A stretch of DNA of 64,000 bases from an uncultured Pelagibacteraceae bacterium (GCA_902624885.1 CACNZU010000002.1:62001-126000); one strand, 5' to 3'; positions 38,057-48,120 are shown, counted from the first letter of the stretch. The notes: generated by a model not told the origin, from the sequence alone. Numbers and translations: made by a program.

Positions 38057-38926
38057 TTATTTTCTAAATCTTTTGATTAAACTTGAAGTATCCCATCTTT
38101 GACCACCCATCTTTTGTACCTCAGCATAATATTCATCAATTATTTTTGTGATAGGCAAAGGTGAGTTATTTTTCTTAGCTTCATCCATCGCAATTTTTAA
38201 ATCTTTTCTCATCCAATCAACTGCAAAACCATAGTCAAATTTATCTTCAATCATTGTTTTATGTCTATTTTCCATTTGCCAAGATTGAGCTGCACCTTTT
38301 GAAATTACTTCAATCACATCATGCATATTTAATCCTGCATTCATCCCAAAATTTATTGCTTCTGATAATCCTTGAACTAATCCTGCGATACAAATTTGGT
38401 TCACCATCTTAGTTAATTGACCACTGCCTGATGGACCAAGAAGTTTAATCTTTTTACTGTAGCAATCGATTACCGGTTCAGCTTTTTTATAGGGAGCTTC
38501 ATCTCCTCCAACCATTACAGTTAAAATTCCACCTTCAGCCCCCGCTTGTCCACCTGAAATAGGTGCGTCCAAGAAATCAAAACCTTTTGATTTTGCTTCT
38601 TTGTAAAGTTCTCTGGCAATATTTGCTGATGCAGTAGTATTATCTACGTAGATCGCACCTTTTTTTGCAGTTTTAAATAAACCTTTTTCACCTAAAGTCA
38701 CCTCTCTTAAATCATTATCGTTTCCGACACATGTAAAAATAAAATCGCAATCTTTTGCAGCATCCATTGGAGTATTTGCTATTTTACCTTTGTATTCTTT
38801 GACCCATTTTTCTGCTTTAGCTTTTGTTCGATTATAAACAGTTACATCATGACCACCTTTTGATATATAACCTGCCATAGGGTAACCCATAACACCCAAA
38901 CCTATGAAAGCAACTTTACAACTCAT
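38057..38926 (-). CDS. NAD(P)-dependent beta-hydroxyacid dehydrogenase
   Basis: VAFIGLGVMGYPMAGYISKGGHDVTVYNRT; FLDAPISGGQAGAEGGILTVMVGG; GSGQLTKMVNQI. Confidence 0.9.
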   Translation of the reverse strand: MSCKVAFIGLGVMGYPMAGYISKGGHDVTVYNRTKAKAEKWVKEYKGKIANTPMDAAKDCDFIFTCVGNDNDLREVTLGEKGLFKTAKKGAIYVDNTTASANIARELYKEAKSKGFDFLDAPISGGQAGAEGGILTVMVGGDEAPYKKAEPVIDCYSKKIKLLGPSGSGQLTKMVNQICIAGLVQGLSEAINFGMNAGLNMHDVIEVISKGAAQSWQMENRHKTMIEDKFDYGFAVDWMRKDLKIAMDEAKKNNSPLPITKIIDEYYAEVQKMGGQRWDTSSLIKRFRK

Positions 38927-38928
38927 AA

Positions 38929-40143
38929 ATGATTAACCTCTCAATAAATAAAAAAGTAATTTTATTCGGATTCATATTTACATTTTTTTCAAGCTTTGGA
39001 CAGAGTTTTTTTTTGGGATTGTTTAACGCACCAATTCGAAATGAACTAGGTATTACTCACGGACAATTTGGAAATATTTATGCTACTGCAACAATATTTT
39101 CTAGTCTTTTACTTATATGGGTCGGAAAGAAAATCGATGAATATCAAATAATATATTATTCTTTTTTTGTTATTTTATTATTGTTTTTTTCATCTTTATT
39201 TTTTTCTTTCATCAATAGCATTATTTTTTTATCAATCGGTATATTTTTAATGAGATTTTCTGGCCAAGGTTTAATGAGCCATACATCAACGACTACAATC
39301 TCAAGATTTTTTGAAAAGTCTAGGGGGAAAGCTCTAAGTACAATTTGGTTTGGATTGTCATCTGCAGAATTTATTTTACCTGTATTAGTAACTTATCTTT
39401 TTGTAATTTATTCTTGGAGATCAGTTTGGCAAGGAATAGCAATTATCATCATCATATTTTTGCCTTTTGTAGTTTTAAATACAATTAAAAAAATTAAATT
39501 AGATTCTAGAGAAAAAGATTTAGATCCTAAAAAAAATTTTAAAATTAAAAGCTGGAAAAGGAGAGAAGTAATTAAAGATTATAGGTTTTATATTGTCTCG
39601 CTTAATATGCTTGCGATGCCTTGGATAGCCACTGGAGTATTTGTATATCAGTCATTTATTTCAGACTCAAAAATGTGGAACATTTACACAATACCAAAAG
39701 CATTTATGGTTTATTCGTTAGCTTCAATTATAACTTTATTTTTCTCAGGTTTTTTAGTCGATAAATTTACTAGTAGAAAATTAATTCCAATTATGAATAT
39801 ACCTCTATTAATATCAATGTTTGTACTATTTTATTATCAGCATGAAATTTCGGCGTTTATTTTTTTAGGTTTAGTGGGTATTTCAAATGGATTAGCTAAC
39901 GTCCTTGGGTCATCTACTTGGGCTGAAATATATGGAGTAAAATTTATTGGATCTATCAAAGCTTTGACCACAGCTTTTATGGTCTTTTCAACTGCTTTTG
40001 GAACAGCAGTATTTGGTTTGATGATAGACAATGGTTTTTCAATTGAAAATATTGCTTTTGTATCAGGCATATACATAGTTATTTCGTTATTTCTTTTAAT
40101 ATTAATAAGAAATAAGCTTGAACCTATTAAGCTTAGAAAATAA
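38929..40143 (+). CDS. MFS transporter
   Basis: 404 aa, ~12 TM, internal MFS motifs. Confidence 0.85.
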   Translation: MINLSINKKVILFGFIFTFFSSFGQSFFLGLFNAPIRNELGITHGQFGNIYATATIFSSLLLIWVGKKIDEYQIIYYSFFVILLLFFSSLFFSFINSIIFLSIGIFLMRFSGQGLMSHTSTTTISRFFEKSRGKALSTIWFGLSSAEFILPVLVTYLFVIYSWRSVWQGIAIIIIIFLPFVVLNTIKKIKLDSREKDLDPKKNFKIKSWKRREVIKDYRFYIVSLNMLAMPWIATGVFVYQSFISDSKMWNIYTIPKAFMVYSLASIITLFFSGFLVDKFTSRKLIPIMNIPLLISMFVLFYYQHEISAFIFLGLVGISNGLANVLGSSTWAEIYGVKFIGSIKALTTAFMVFSTAFGTAVFGLMIDNGFSIENIAFVSGIYIVISLFLLILIRNKLEPIKLRK

Positions 40144-40181
40144 TTGATTTCTTAAGATTATTTGAATATATACTCTGCATC

Positions 40182-40679
40182 ATGGCAAGAATTACCGTAG
40201 AAGACTGTTTAGAAAAAGTTGATAATCAATATGATCTAGTTTTGCTAGCCAAAGAAAGAACAGTTCAATTAAATGCCGGGGCTCCAATGTTAGTTGAAGA
40301 AGATAACGACAAACGAACAATTATATCATTAAGAGAAATTGGAGATGGAAAAATAGATGTTAAGGAAGTTGAAGCTAGCGCAATTAAAAGATTAAGAAAA
40401 GAACCAGATGAGTCTGAAGAACAAGAGGAAATTGAAGAGGAAACTAACGACGATTTTGAAAATTTATATAAAGGGCAGGTTTCTAAAAGTGGTGTAGCTA
40501 TATTGCCTTCAAAAAGAACAAGAAGAATTCCTGAAGTAAAAAAACCAAGCTTGGCCGACGAAGCCCTTTCAGAGCTAAAAGCAGAGCAACCAGAGATTAA
40601 AGAAGAAAACTTAGATACAGAGGAAGCTCCTCTTGAATTAAGTGAAGAAGCACCAGCAGAAGAAAACAAATCAGAGTAG
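40182..40679 (+). CDS. rpoZ: RNA polymerase omega subunit with long acidic C-terminal extension
   Basis: MARITVEDCLEKVDNQYDLVLLAKERTVQLNAG...KRTIISLREI; ~85 further residues rich in Glu. Confidence 0.9.
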   Translation: MARITVEDCLEKVDNQYDLVLLAKERTVQLNAGAPMLVEEDNDKRTIISLREIGDGKIDVKEVEASAIKRLRKEPDESEEQEEIEEETNDDFENLYKGQVSKSGVAILPSKRTRRIPEVKKPSLADEALSELKAEQPEIKEENLDTEEAPLELSEEAPAEENKSE

Positions 40680-40682
40680 ATT

Positions 40683-41666
40683 ATGAAGAAAACTGTTTCA
40701 GTCGCACCTATGATGGATTGCACTGATAAGCACGAAATTTATTTTTTAAGTCTTATAAGCAAAAACATACATTTATACACTGAGATGATTGTTGCTAATG
40801 CAATAATAAGAGGTGACAGATCTAAACTACTTTCCTTTAAAAAAATAAATAATCCAGTTACACTTCAAGTCGGTGGGTCGAATCCAAACGAGCTTGCTGA
40901 AGCATGTAAGATTTCTGAAGACTACGGATATAAGGAAATAAATTTAAATTTAGGCTGCCCAAGTAAAAAAGTTCAAAAAAATAAATTTGGCGCATGTCTC
41001 ATGCAAGAACCAGATCTTGTAGCTAAATGTATTGAAGCAATGACTAAAGCAACTAAATTACCTGTAACAATCAAAACAAGAATTGGTTACAACGATGTTG
41101 AAAATTTTGAATTTTTAAAATCTTTTATTCAAACCACTAAAGATGCAGGTTCAAATAAATTTATAATTCACGCAAGAAAAGCTTTACTTAAAAAACTTAC
41201 ACCAAAAGAAAATCTAAATATTCCACCACTGAAATATGATTTTGTTTACAAATTGAAAGATTATTTTAAAGATGATGAGATAATTATTAATGGAGGAGTA
41301 AAAACAACAGAAGAAATTAAAAATCATTTAACAAAAGTAGACGGAGTGATGATTGGTAGAGCTATATATCACTCACCTTATTTTTTGGCAGATATTGAAA
41401 AAGAAATTTTTAAAAATGAAAATGTACCGACAAGAACAGAAGTAATGGAAAATCTAATTCCTTATATTCAAGAACAAACATCAAAAGGTGTGCAGTTAAA
41501 TCATATTATGAGACATACGGTTGGTTTGTTTCATGGGCAAAATGGTTCAAAAACTTGGAAACAATACCTATCTAAAAATATGTGCATAAGAGATGCAGAT
41601 TTACAAAAAGTAAATCATATTATGGATCAAGTTAGAAAAACTAATCCTGTTTCTTTAGAGAGATAG
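40683..41666 (+). CDS. dusA: tRNA-dihydrouridine synthase A
   Basis: VAPMMDCTDKHEIYFL; LQVGGSNPNELAEACKISEDYGYKEINLNLGCPSKKVQKNKFGACLM; IHARKALL. Confidence 0.95.
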   Translation: MKKTVSVAPMMDCTDKHEIYFLSLISKNIHLYTEMIVANAIIRGDRSKLLSFKKINNPVTLQVGGSNPNELAEACKISEDYGYKEINLNLGCPSKKVQKNKFGACLMQEPDLVAKCIEAMTKATKLPVTIKTRIGYNDVENFEFLKSFIQTTKDAGSNKFIIHARKALLKKLTPKENLNIPPLKYDFVYKLKDYFKDDEIIINGGVKTTEEIKNHLTKVDGVMIGRAIYHSPYFLADIEKEIFKNENVPTRTEVMENLIPYIQEQTSKGVQLNHIMRHTVGLFHGQNGSKTWKQYLSKNMCIRDADLQKVNHIMDQVRKTNPVSLER

Positions 41667-41668
41667 TT

Positions 41669-42499
41669 TTGGATATCCTTTCCCAATCAGAAATAATTTA
41701 TTTAGTTTTAATAATGATTGCTACAGCAATACCTGCAGGGTTTGCGGCTGGACTTTTTGGCATTGGGGGAGGATTAGTAACAGTCCCTATATTGTTTTAT
41801 ATTTTTAGTTTTTCTGGAATAGAAACAGCTTATGTTATGCATTTAGCAGTAGGAACCTCATTTGGAATTATTATACCTACCTCAACAGTTTCTGTACTAA
41901 CCCACCATCAACACAAAGCTGTAGATTTTAGTATTGTAAAAGGTTTTGGGTTTTTTGTTGCTACTGGAGTAATTCTAGGAACAATTTTCGCTGCAAGCTT
42001 AGAAACAAAACCTTTGATATTATTTTTTACTATAATTGTATATATTCTTGCGTTTTACTTACTTTTCTTAAAAGAAAAAGAGACAAATATAGAAATCAAA
42101 ATAGGATTATTCTCAAAAGCCATTTCAGGTATTGTAAGCGGTTTTATTTCTGCACCAATGGGCATTGGTGGAGCTGTTATGAATGTACCAATTTTAAAAT
42201 TTTTTGGTTATCCAATAAATAAAGCTATTGGTAGTGCAGCTGCAATTGGTTTTATTATTGCTTTATTTGGTGCAGGGGGGTTTTTAATCTCCGGCTCATA
42301 CCTAGATGCTGATTTGCCTTTGAGTATTGGATTTTTGAATATTCCTGCCTTTTTAGTTTTTTTCCCTATTACCGCATTCATGGCAAGACTTGGAGCAAAA
42401 GCTAGCCATAGAGTCGATAAAATGAGAATGACAAAATATTTTGGACTGTTTCTTATAGTTATTGGAACTAGATTTTTATACGAATATTTTAAACTCTAA
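41669..42499 (+). CDS. TauE/SafE (TSUP) family transporter
   Basis: GFAAGLFGIGGGLVTVPILFYIF; GIVSGFISAPMGIGGAVMNVPIL. TTG start. Confidence 0.85.
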   Translation: MDILSQSEIIYLVLIMIATAIPAGFAAGLFGIGGGLVTVPILFYIFSFSGIETAYVMHLAVGTSFGIIIPTSTVSVLTHHQHKAVDFSIVKGFGFFVATGVILGTIFAASLETKPLILFFTIIVYILAFYLLFLKEKETNIEIKIGLFSKAISGIVSGFISAPMGIGGAVMNVPILKFFGYPINKAIGSAAAIGFIIALFGAGGFLISGSYLDADLPLSIGFLNIPAFLVFFPITAFMARLGAKASHRVDKMRMTKYFGLFLIVIGTRFLYEYFKL

Positions 42500-43938
42500 A
42501 TTTTTTGATCATAATCTCCAATCTTTCCAGTTTTTTGTAAAAGATTATCTATAAATTCAAATATTTTTTTTTTATTCTCATTAGATTTGGTGCTCTCAGT
42601 CACAATAACTAAAGAAGGCTTATTTGATGAGGCTCTTATTAAGCCCCATGACCCATCCTCTAGGGAAAATCTCACACCATTAACTGTCAATACTTCTATA
42701 ATACTTTGATTATCAATTTTAATATCTTCATCTTTTAATTTCTTTACCTCTTTTACCATTTCATTAACTACTTTATATTTCTCTTCATCTTTACAATAAG
42801 GAGCCATTGTTGGGGTTTGATAAGTTACTGGTAATGATCTTATAATTTCACTCATTTTTTTATTTTGATCTACGATGAGGCGGCAAACTTGTATTGCTGA
42901 ATTAATCCCATCATCATAACCATAACCTAAAGGTTGATTAAAGAAAAAATGCCCACTCTTCTCAAAACCTGCTAATGCTTTTTCCTTATTAACTTTTCTT
43001 TTGATGTGTGAATGTCCGGTTTTCCAATATATAGTTTCACAATTATTTTCTTTCAAGATTTTATCATTTTTAAATAGCCCAGTCGATTTTACATCAACGA
43101 TAAATTTTGAGTCCTTATGTTTACTTGAAAGATTTCTTGCAATTAGTAACCCAATTTTATCTGAGAATATTTCATTTCCTTGCTCATCTATTACTCCACA
43201 TCTATCTCCATCTCCATCAAAACCAAATCCAATATCTGCTTTATTATCTTTTACAGCTTTTGAAATAGCATGGAGCATTTCAAGATCTTCAGGATTTGGA
43301 TTATATTTTGGAAAGGACCAATCTAAATTACAATCTAATTCTATGACTTCGCATCCAATACCTTTTAAAATTTCTGGTGCAAATATTCCTGCCGTCCCGT
43401 TTCCACAAGCGACAACGGCTTTTATTTTTTTATTTATCTTATTTTTTGTAATCAAATCTTGAATATATACATTTTTAAAATCATCAATTTTTTTAAATGA
43501 CCCATCTCCATTTAAAAATTTTTTATTTAAAGTAATATCTTTTAAGTTTGCCATTTCTTCAGGCGCATGTGTTAAACCTTTTTGAATACCCATTTTCACA
43601 CCTGTCCAACCGTTTTCATTATGACTAGCAGTTACCATAGCTATTGCGTCTGAGTTTAAATTAAACTGAGCAAAATAAACCATAGGAGAAAGAGACAAAC
43701 CTACATCTTCAACATTACATCCAGTTGAAATCAAACCTTGAGTTAAAGCTTTTTTAATTTTCTCGCTGTAAGATCTATAATCATGACCAACTGTCACTCT
43801 AGGATTGTTTATTTTAGTGTTTTGAATGATTTGAGTTCCGAGCCCTTTGCCTAGATTAGTGATTCCCTCAATATCGATCTCTTTTTCAAAGATCCACCTC
43901 GCGTCGTACTCTCTAAAACCATTCGGGTTGATTTTCAT
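42496..43938 (-). CDS. Phosphomannomutase/phosphoglucomutase
   Basis: FREYDARWIF; AMVTASHNENGWTGVKMG; GFGFDGDGDRCGVID; GFEKSGHFFF. Confidence 0.95.
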   Translation of the reverse strand: MKINPNGFREYDARWIFEKEIDIEGITNLGKGLGTQIIQNTKINNPRVTVGHDYRSYSEKIKKALTQGLISTGCNVEDVGLSLSPMVYFAQFNLNSDAIAMVTASHNENGWTGVKMGIQKGLTHAPEEMANLKDITLNKKFLNGDGSFKKIDDFKNVYIQDLITKNKINKKIKAVVACGNGTAGIFAPEILKGIGCEVIELDCNLDWSFPKYNPNPEDLEMLHAISKAVKDNKADIGFGFDGDGDRCGVIDEQGNEIFSDKIGLLIARNLSSKHKDSKFIVDVKSTGLFKNDKILKENNCETIYWKTGHSHIKRKVNKEKALAGFEKSGHFFFNQPLGYGYDDGINSAIQVCRLIVDQNKKMSEIIRSLPVTYQTPTMAPYCKDEEKYKVVNEMVKEVKKLKDEDIKIDNQSIIEVLTVNGVRFSLEDGSWGLIRASSNKPSLVIVTESTKSNENKKKIFEFIDNLLQKTGKIGDYDQKI

Positions 43939-44076
43939 TAGTAATAAATACTAGAGAATATAGGCATTTGTTATTAAATGTTTATTAACAAAACTTTCCA
44001 CTTGCAAAATTAATCAGATGTTCTTATAATGTTCTATTGATTTTGATGTTATATAGTATATTAACATATCTGTAAC

Positions 44077-44091
44077 ACAACATGTAGTTGT
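44077..44091. promoter_or_regulatory. Inverted repeat ACAAC-ATGTA-GTTGT upstream of nrdA (possible NrdR box)
   Basis: Perfect 5-bp arms, 33 bp upstream of nrdA ATG; resemblance to NrdR box is partial. Confidence 0.3.
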
Positions 44092-44124
44092 TTTGTTAAC
44101 AAATCAAGTAAAAACAAGAAAAAT

Positions 44125-46074
44125 ATGAATAAAAGTGTATCATTGGCAATAGAGAAAGCTGTCGGCTCAATTAGCCAAAAAAACCAAAACGAACTAAAGA
44201 ATAACGGACCTAAAAAACCTGATTTATTCTCTTTATCTGGAGAGACTGAATTATTCCAGAACGAGAAGGGTATCACCATCAAGATTGATAGATCTAGAGA
44301 TGAAAACCTAACTGATTTTGGAAGAGCTACACTCACAGATAGATATTTAGGTCAGAACGAAAGTTTTCAAGATTTATTTGCAAGAGTTGCAAGCGTTTAC
44401 GCTGATGATAATTTACACGCACAAAGAATTTACAATTACATAAGTAATTTATGGTTTATGCCAGCAACACCAGTTTTATCCAACGGAGGAACTGAGAGAG
44501 GATTGCCTATTTCGTGTTTTTTAAATGAAGCAAGCGACAGCTTAGAAGGCATTACAAACCTTTGGGAAGAAAATGTTTGGCTTGCTGCGAGAGGCGGAGG
44601 AATAGGAAGTTATTGGGGTAATTTAAGATCAATTGGTGAAAAAATTGGAAAAGTCGGAAAAACATCTGGAATTATTCCATTCATAAAAGTTATGGACTCT
44701 TTAACTTTAGCTATCAGCCAGGGTTCTTTAAGAAGAGGATCAGCAGCTTGTTATTTACAAATTGATCATCCAGAGATCGAAGAGTTTATCGAAATGCGAA
44801 GGCCAACAGGTGGAGACGTAAATAGAAGATCTCTAAATTTACACCATGGTGTTTTAGTTACGGATGAATTTATGAGAGCAGTAGAAACAGGTGGCCAATG
44901 GGCATTAAGAAGTCCTTATGATGGATCTGTTCAGCAAACTATACCAGCAAGAAATTTATGGATAAGATTATTGACTGCAAGAATTGAAACAGGCGAGCCT
45001 TACGTCGTTTACATAGATACTGTTAATAGACAGATCCCACAGCACCATAAGCTTGCAGGCTTAAAAGTTAAAACTTCTAACCTTTGTAGTGAAATTACAT
45101 TACCAACTGGCATAGATAACGAAGGAAACCAAAGAACAGCTGTTTGTTGTTTATCATCATTAAACCTAGACACTTACGATCAGTGGAAAGATGATCCGCA
45201 GTTTGTTGAGGATGTAATGAGATTTTTAGATAATGTTATGAGCGATTTTATCAATAGAGCTCCTGATGAATTTGCTCACGCAAAATACTCAGCAATGAGA
45301 GAAAGAAGTGTAGGTCTCGGAGTTATGGGACTACATTCATACTTTCAGCAAAAAAATATTCCTTTTGGATCAGTAATGAGCAAAGTGTGGAACAAAAAAA
45401 TATTCCAAAATATTCAAGAAAAAGTTGATGAAGCATCAAAGATTTTAGCTGATGAAAGAGGATCATGTCCTGATGCAGCTGAATATGGAATGAAGGAGAG
45501 ATTTTCAAATAAAACTGCAATAGCTCCAACAGCATCCATATCAATCATTTGCGGCGGATCTTCACCAGGTATAGAACCTATTGCTGCTAACAGCTACACT
45601 CATAAAACACTTTCTGGCTCATTTAACGTTAGAAATAAATATTTAAAGAAGATACTTCAAAAATATAATAAAGATACAGACGAAGTTTGGTCAACAATAA
45701 CAACTAATCAAGGATCTGTGTCACACCTAAACTTTTTAACTGCAAATGAAAAAGATACATTTAAGACTGCTTTTGAAATCGATCAAAGATGGATTGTTGA
45801 ACTTGGTGCAGATAGAACCCCACATATTTCACAAGCACAGTCGGTAAATATCTTTGTTCCAGCAGATATTCATAAAAAAGAACTTCACGATATTCATTTT
45901 CAAGCATGGAAAAAAGGTTTGAAAAGCCTTTATTACTGTAGATCCAAATCAATCCAGAGAGCTGAAAATGTAAACAACGGATCTTCAACAGATGTGACAA
46001 AAAATGTTTACTCTGGAAAACAAGAATCAAATAATGAAAGCAATAACTATGAGGAGTGTTTATCATGTCAGTAG
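44125..46074 (+). CDS. nrdA: Class I ribonucleotide reductase alpha subunit
   Basis: MPATPVLSNGG; GGGIGSYWGNLRSIG; SNLCSEITLP; APTASISIICGGSSPGIEP; C-terminal EECLSCQ. Confidence 0.95.
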   Translation: MNKSVSLAIEKAVGSISQKNQNELKNNGPKKPDLFSLSGETELFQNEKGITIKIDRSRDENLTDFGRATLTDRYLGQNESFQDLFARVASVYADDNLHAQRIYNYISNLWFMPATPVLSNGGTERGLPISCFLNEASDSLEGITNLWEENVWLAARGGGIGSYWGNLRSIGEKIGKVGKTSGIIPFIKVMDSLTLAISQGSLRRGSAACYLQIDHPEIEEFIEMRRPTGGDVNRRSLNLHHGVLVTDEFMRAVETGGQWALRSPYDGSVQQTIPARNLWIRLLTARIETGEPYVVYIDTVNRQIPQHHKLAGLKVKTSNLCSEITLPTGIDNEGNQRTAVCCLSSLNLDTYDQWKDDPQFVEDVMRFLDNVMSDFINRAPDEFAHAKYSAMRERSVGLGVMGLHSYFQQKNIPFGSVMSKVWNKKIFQNIQEKVDEASKILADERGSCPDAAEYGMKERFSNKTAIAPTASISIICGGSSPGIEPIAANSYTHKTLSGSFNVRNKYLKKILQKYNKDTDEVWSTITTNQGSVSHLNFLTANEKDTFKTAFEIDQRWIVELGADRTPHISQAQSVNIFVPADIHKKELHDIHFQAWKKGLKSLYYCRSKSIQRAENVNNGSSTDVTKNVYSGKQESNNESNNYEECLSCQ

Positions 46075-47072
46075 CAGAAAAAACTAAACCAACAATTATT
46101 CAGCCTAATAAAATGGGTTTATTAGTAGAAAACCCTGTTTACAAACCCTTTAGATATCCATGGTGTTATGACGCCTGGTTAACTCAACAAAGAATTCATT
46201 GGTTACCAGAAGAAGTGCCACTTGGAGATGATGTTAGAGATTGGCAGAAGAATTTATCTGTTGAAGAGAAAAATCTCTTAACACACATATTTAGATTTTT
46301 TACTCAAGCAGATGTTGAAGTAAACAATTGTTACTTAAGACATTACACAACAGTATTTAAACCAACAGAAGTTTTAATGATGATGACAGCGTTTGCTGCA
46401 ATGGAAACGGTACACATAGCTGCTTATTCTCATTTATTAGATACTATTGGGATGCCAGAGACAGAATATTCTGCATTTTTACAGTATAAAGAAATGAAAG
46501 ATAAATATGACTACATGCAAGGTTTTGATGTTAAGTCAAAACATAATATAGCAATGACGATGGCTGTATTTTCTGCTTTCACAGAAGGTTTACAGTTGTT
46601 TGCTAGTTTCGCAATTTTATTAAACTTCCCTAGATTTAATAAAATGAAAGGGATGGGCCAAATAGTAACGTGGTCAGTCAGAGATGAAACTTTGCACTGT
46701 AATTCTATGATTAGACTTTTCAGAGATTTCATTAAAGAGGAACCACAAATTTGGAATGATAAATTAAAAAATGAAATTTATGAAGCATGCAAAACAATAG
46801 TTCATCACGAAGATGCATTTATTGATCTTGCTTTTCAAATGGGTCCAATGCAAGGTTTAACTGCAGATGAAGTTAAACAGTATATTAGATTTATTGGCAA
46901 CAGAAGATTAGAGCAATTGGGTTTAAATCCTATTTACGATGTTAAGAAAAATCCATTAACGTGGTTGGATACAATGCTTAACGGAGTAGAGCACATGAAC
47001 TTTTTTGAAGGTAGAGCTACAGAATATTCTAAAGCTTCAACAAAAGGTACATGGGGCGAAGTATTTGCTTAA
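46065..47072 (+). CDS. nrdB: Class I ribonucleotide reductase beta subunit
   Basis: METVHIAAYSH (metal ligands and radical Tyr); VRDETLHCNSM. ATG at 46065 overlaps nrdA end; track start 46056 is also in frame. Confidence 0.9.
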   Translation: MSVAEKTKPTIIQPNKMGLLVENPVYKPFRYPWCYDAWLTQQRIHWLPEEVPLGDDVRDWQKNLSVEEKNLLTHIFRFFTQADVEVNNCYLRHYTTVFKPTEVLMMMTAFAAMETVHIAAYSHLLDTIGMPETEYSAFLQYKEMKDKYDYMQGFDVKSKHNIAMTMAVFSAFTEGLQLFASFAILLNFPRFNKMKGMGQIVTWSVRDETLHCNSMIRLFRDFIKEEPQIWNDKLKNEIYEACKTIVHHEDAFIDLAFQMGPMQGLTADEVKQYIRFIGNRRLEQLGLNPIYDVKKNPLTWLDTMLNGVEHMNFFEGRATEYSKASTKGTWGEVFA

Positions 47073-48083
47073 TTAACAACCTTTAAAAGACGCATACATA
47101 CTCTGTAATAATTCAGAGTACATGCCTTTACCTTTATCTAAAGTTGCTCCAAGCGGATCTAAAACACCAGTTTTAATTTTAGTGTCTTTTGCAATTGATT
47201 TTATGATTGCTGGATTAAACTGAGGTTCTGAAAAAAGACAATTAACTTTTTCATGTTCTATTACCTCTCTTATTTCAGATAATTGTTCAGCTCCCGGTAA
47301 AACGTCTGGATTTACTGTTAAAGCTCCTAAAACTTTAATACCAAATCTATTTTCAAAATATTGGTAAGCATCATGGAAAACTACAAACCTTAAATCGCCT
47401 TTAAGATCTTTTTTAATATTTTTTGTTAAATTATCTAATTCAGACTGAGCTTTTTTAGAATTAGCTTTATACTTTGAGCTGTTCTCTGGATCTAATTTAA
47501 CTAATTGATTTTCAATTTCTTTAACAATTACTTTAGCATTCATCGGGTCTAGCCAAACATGTGGATCGTGTTCTCCGTGAGCATGTCCTTCATGCCCGTG
47601 ATCATCATGTTTATCTTTTTTATGACCATGATCATCATGTTTCTTTTCTTTATGACCGTGACCGTGATCATCATGTTTCTTTTCTTTATGACCGTGTCCA
47701 TGATCATCATGGCCTTCAAATATATTTTTTTCTCTAAATTTTAGTTTTTTAATTCCACTCAAATCCATTATTTCAATGTTTATTGCTTTTTTAGCAATTG
47801 TATTTAATGGTTTTTCTAAGAAAGCTTCTAAATCCTCTCCAACCCAAATAATTAAATCTGCATTTTCAATCATTTTTGCATGAGAGGGTTTTAAACTAAA
47901 TCCATGGGGAGAATTGTAACCATCAACTATTACATCAGGTTTTCCAACACCATCCATAACGTAACTAACTAAGGAATGTATTGGCTTAATTGATGCTACA
48001 ACTTTCACTTCAGCTTTTGATACTGAAAAAGTTGTTAAAAATGCAATTATTACAGATGAAATTAATTTTAGTATTTTATTCAT
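47073..48083 (-). CDS. znuA: Zinc ABC transporter substrate-binding protein with His-rich repeat loop
   Basis: VVASIKPIHSLVSYVMDGVG; GEHDPHVWLDPMNAKVIVKEI; FHDAYQYFENRFGI; HDDHGHGHKEKK repeats. Confidence 0.95.
   Translation of the reverse strand: MNKILKLISSVIIAFLTTFSVSKAEVKVVASIKPIHSLVSYVMDGVGKPDVIVDGYNSPHGFSLKPSHAKMIENADLIIWVGEDLEAFLEKPLNTIAKKAINIEIMDLSGIKKLKFREKNIFEGHDDHGHGHKEKKHDDHGHGHKEKKHDDHGHKKDKHDDHGHEGHAHGEHDPHVWLDPMNAKVIVKEIENQLVKLDPENSSKYKANSKKAQSELDNLTKNIKKDLKGDLRFVVFHDAYQYFENRFGIKVLGALTVNPDVLPGAEQLSEIREVIEHEKVNCLFSEPQFNPAIIKSIAKDTKIKTGVLDPLGATLDKGKGMYSELLQSMYASFKGC
47589..47710 (-). repeat. Degenerate in-frame tandem repeat encoding znuA His-rich loop
   Basis: ~36-bp unit encoding HDDHGHGHKEKK twice plus shorter HDDHGHKKDK/HDDHGHEGHAHGEH variants. 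Confidence 0.8.
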
Positions 48084-48087
48084 AATA

Positions 48088-48102
48088 TGTTATAAAGTAA
48101 CA
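48088..48102. promoter_or_regulatory. Second, imperfect Zur-box-like site
   Basis: TGTTATAAAGTAACA, two mismatches to the adjacent palindrome. Confidence 0.55.
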
Positions 48103-48105
48103 AAG

Positions 48106-48120
48106 TGTTATAATATAACA
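48106..48120. promoter_or_regulatory. Zur box between znuA and znuC
   Basis: Perfect palindrome TGTTATA-A-TATAACA matching the core of the gammaproteobacterial Zur consensus; zur lies in the same locus. Confidence 0.85.

Noticed and set aside
40265-40723. 152-aa minus ORF opposite rpoZ
   Set aside because: Ser-rich antisense artefact of the Glu-rich rpoZ tail.
43001-43462. 153-aa + strand ORF
   Set aside because: Antisense to a well-supported phosphomannomutase.
43974-43989. TTAA-N7-TTAAC CtrA-like site upstream of nrdA
   Set aside because: Such a low-information AT motif is expected often by chance in this AT-rich sequence.
47559-47744. CRISPR-like or independent repeat ORF in znuA
   Set aside because: Repeats are in frame and encode the His-rich loop of ZnuA; no spacers; + strand ORF is antisense low-complexity.
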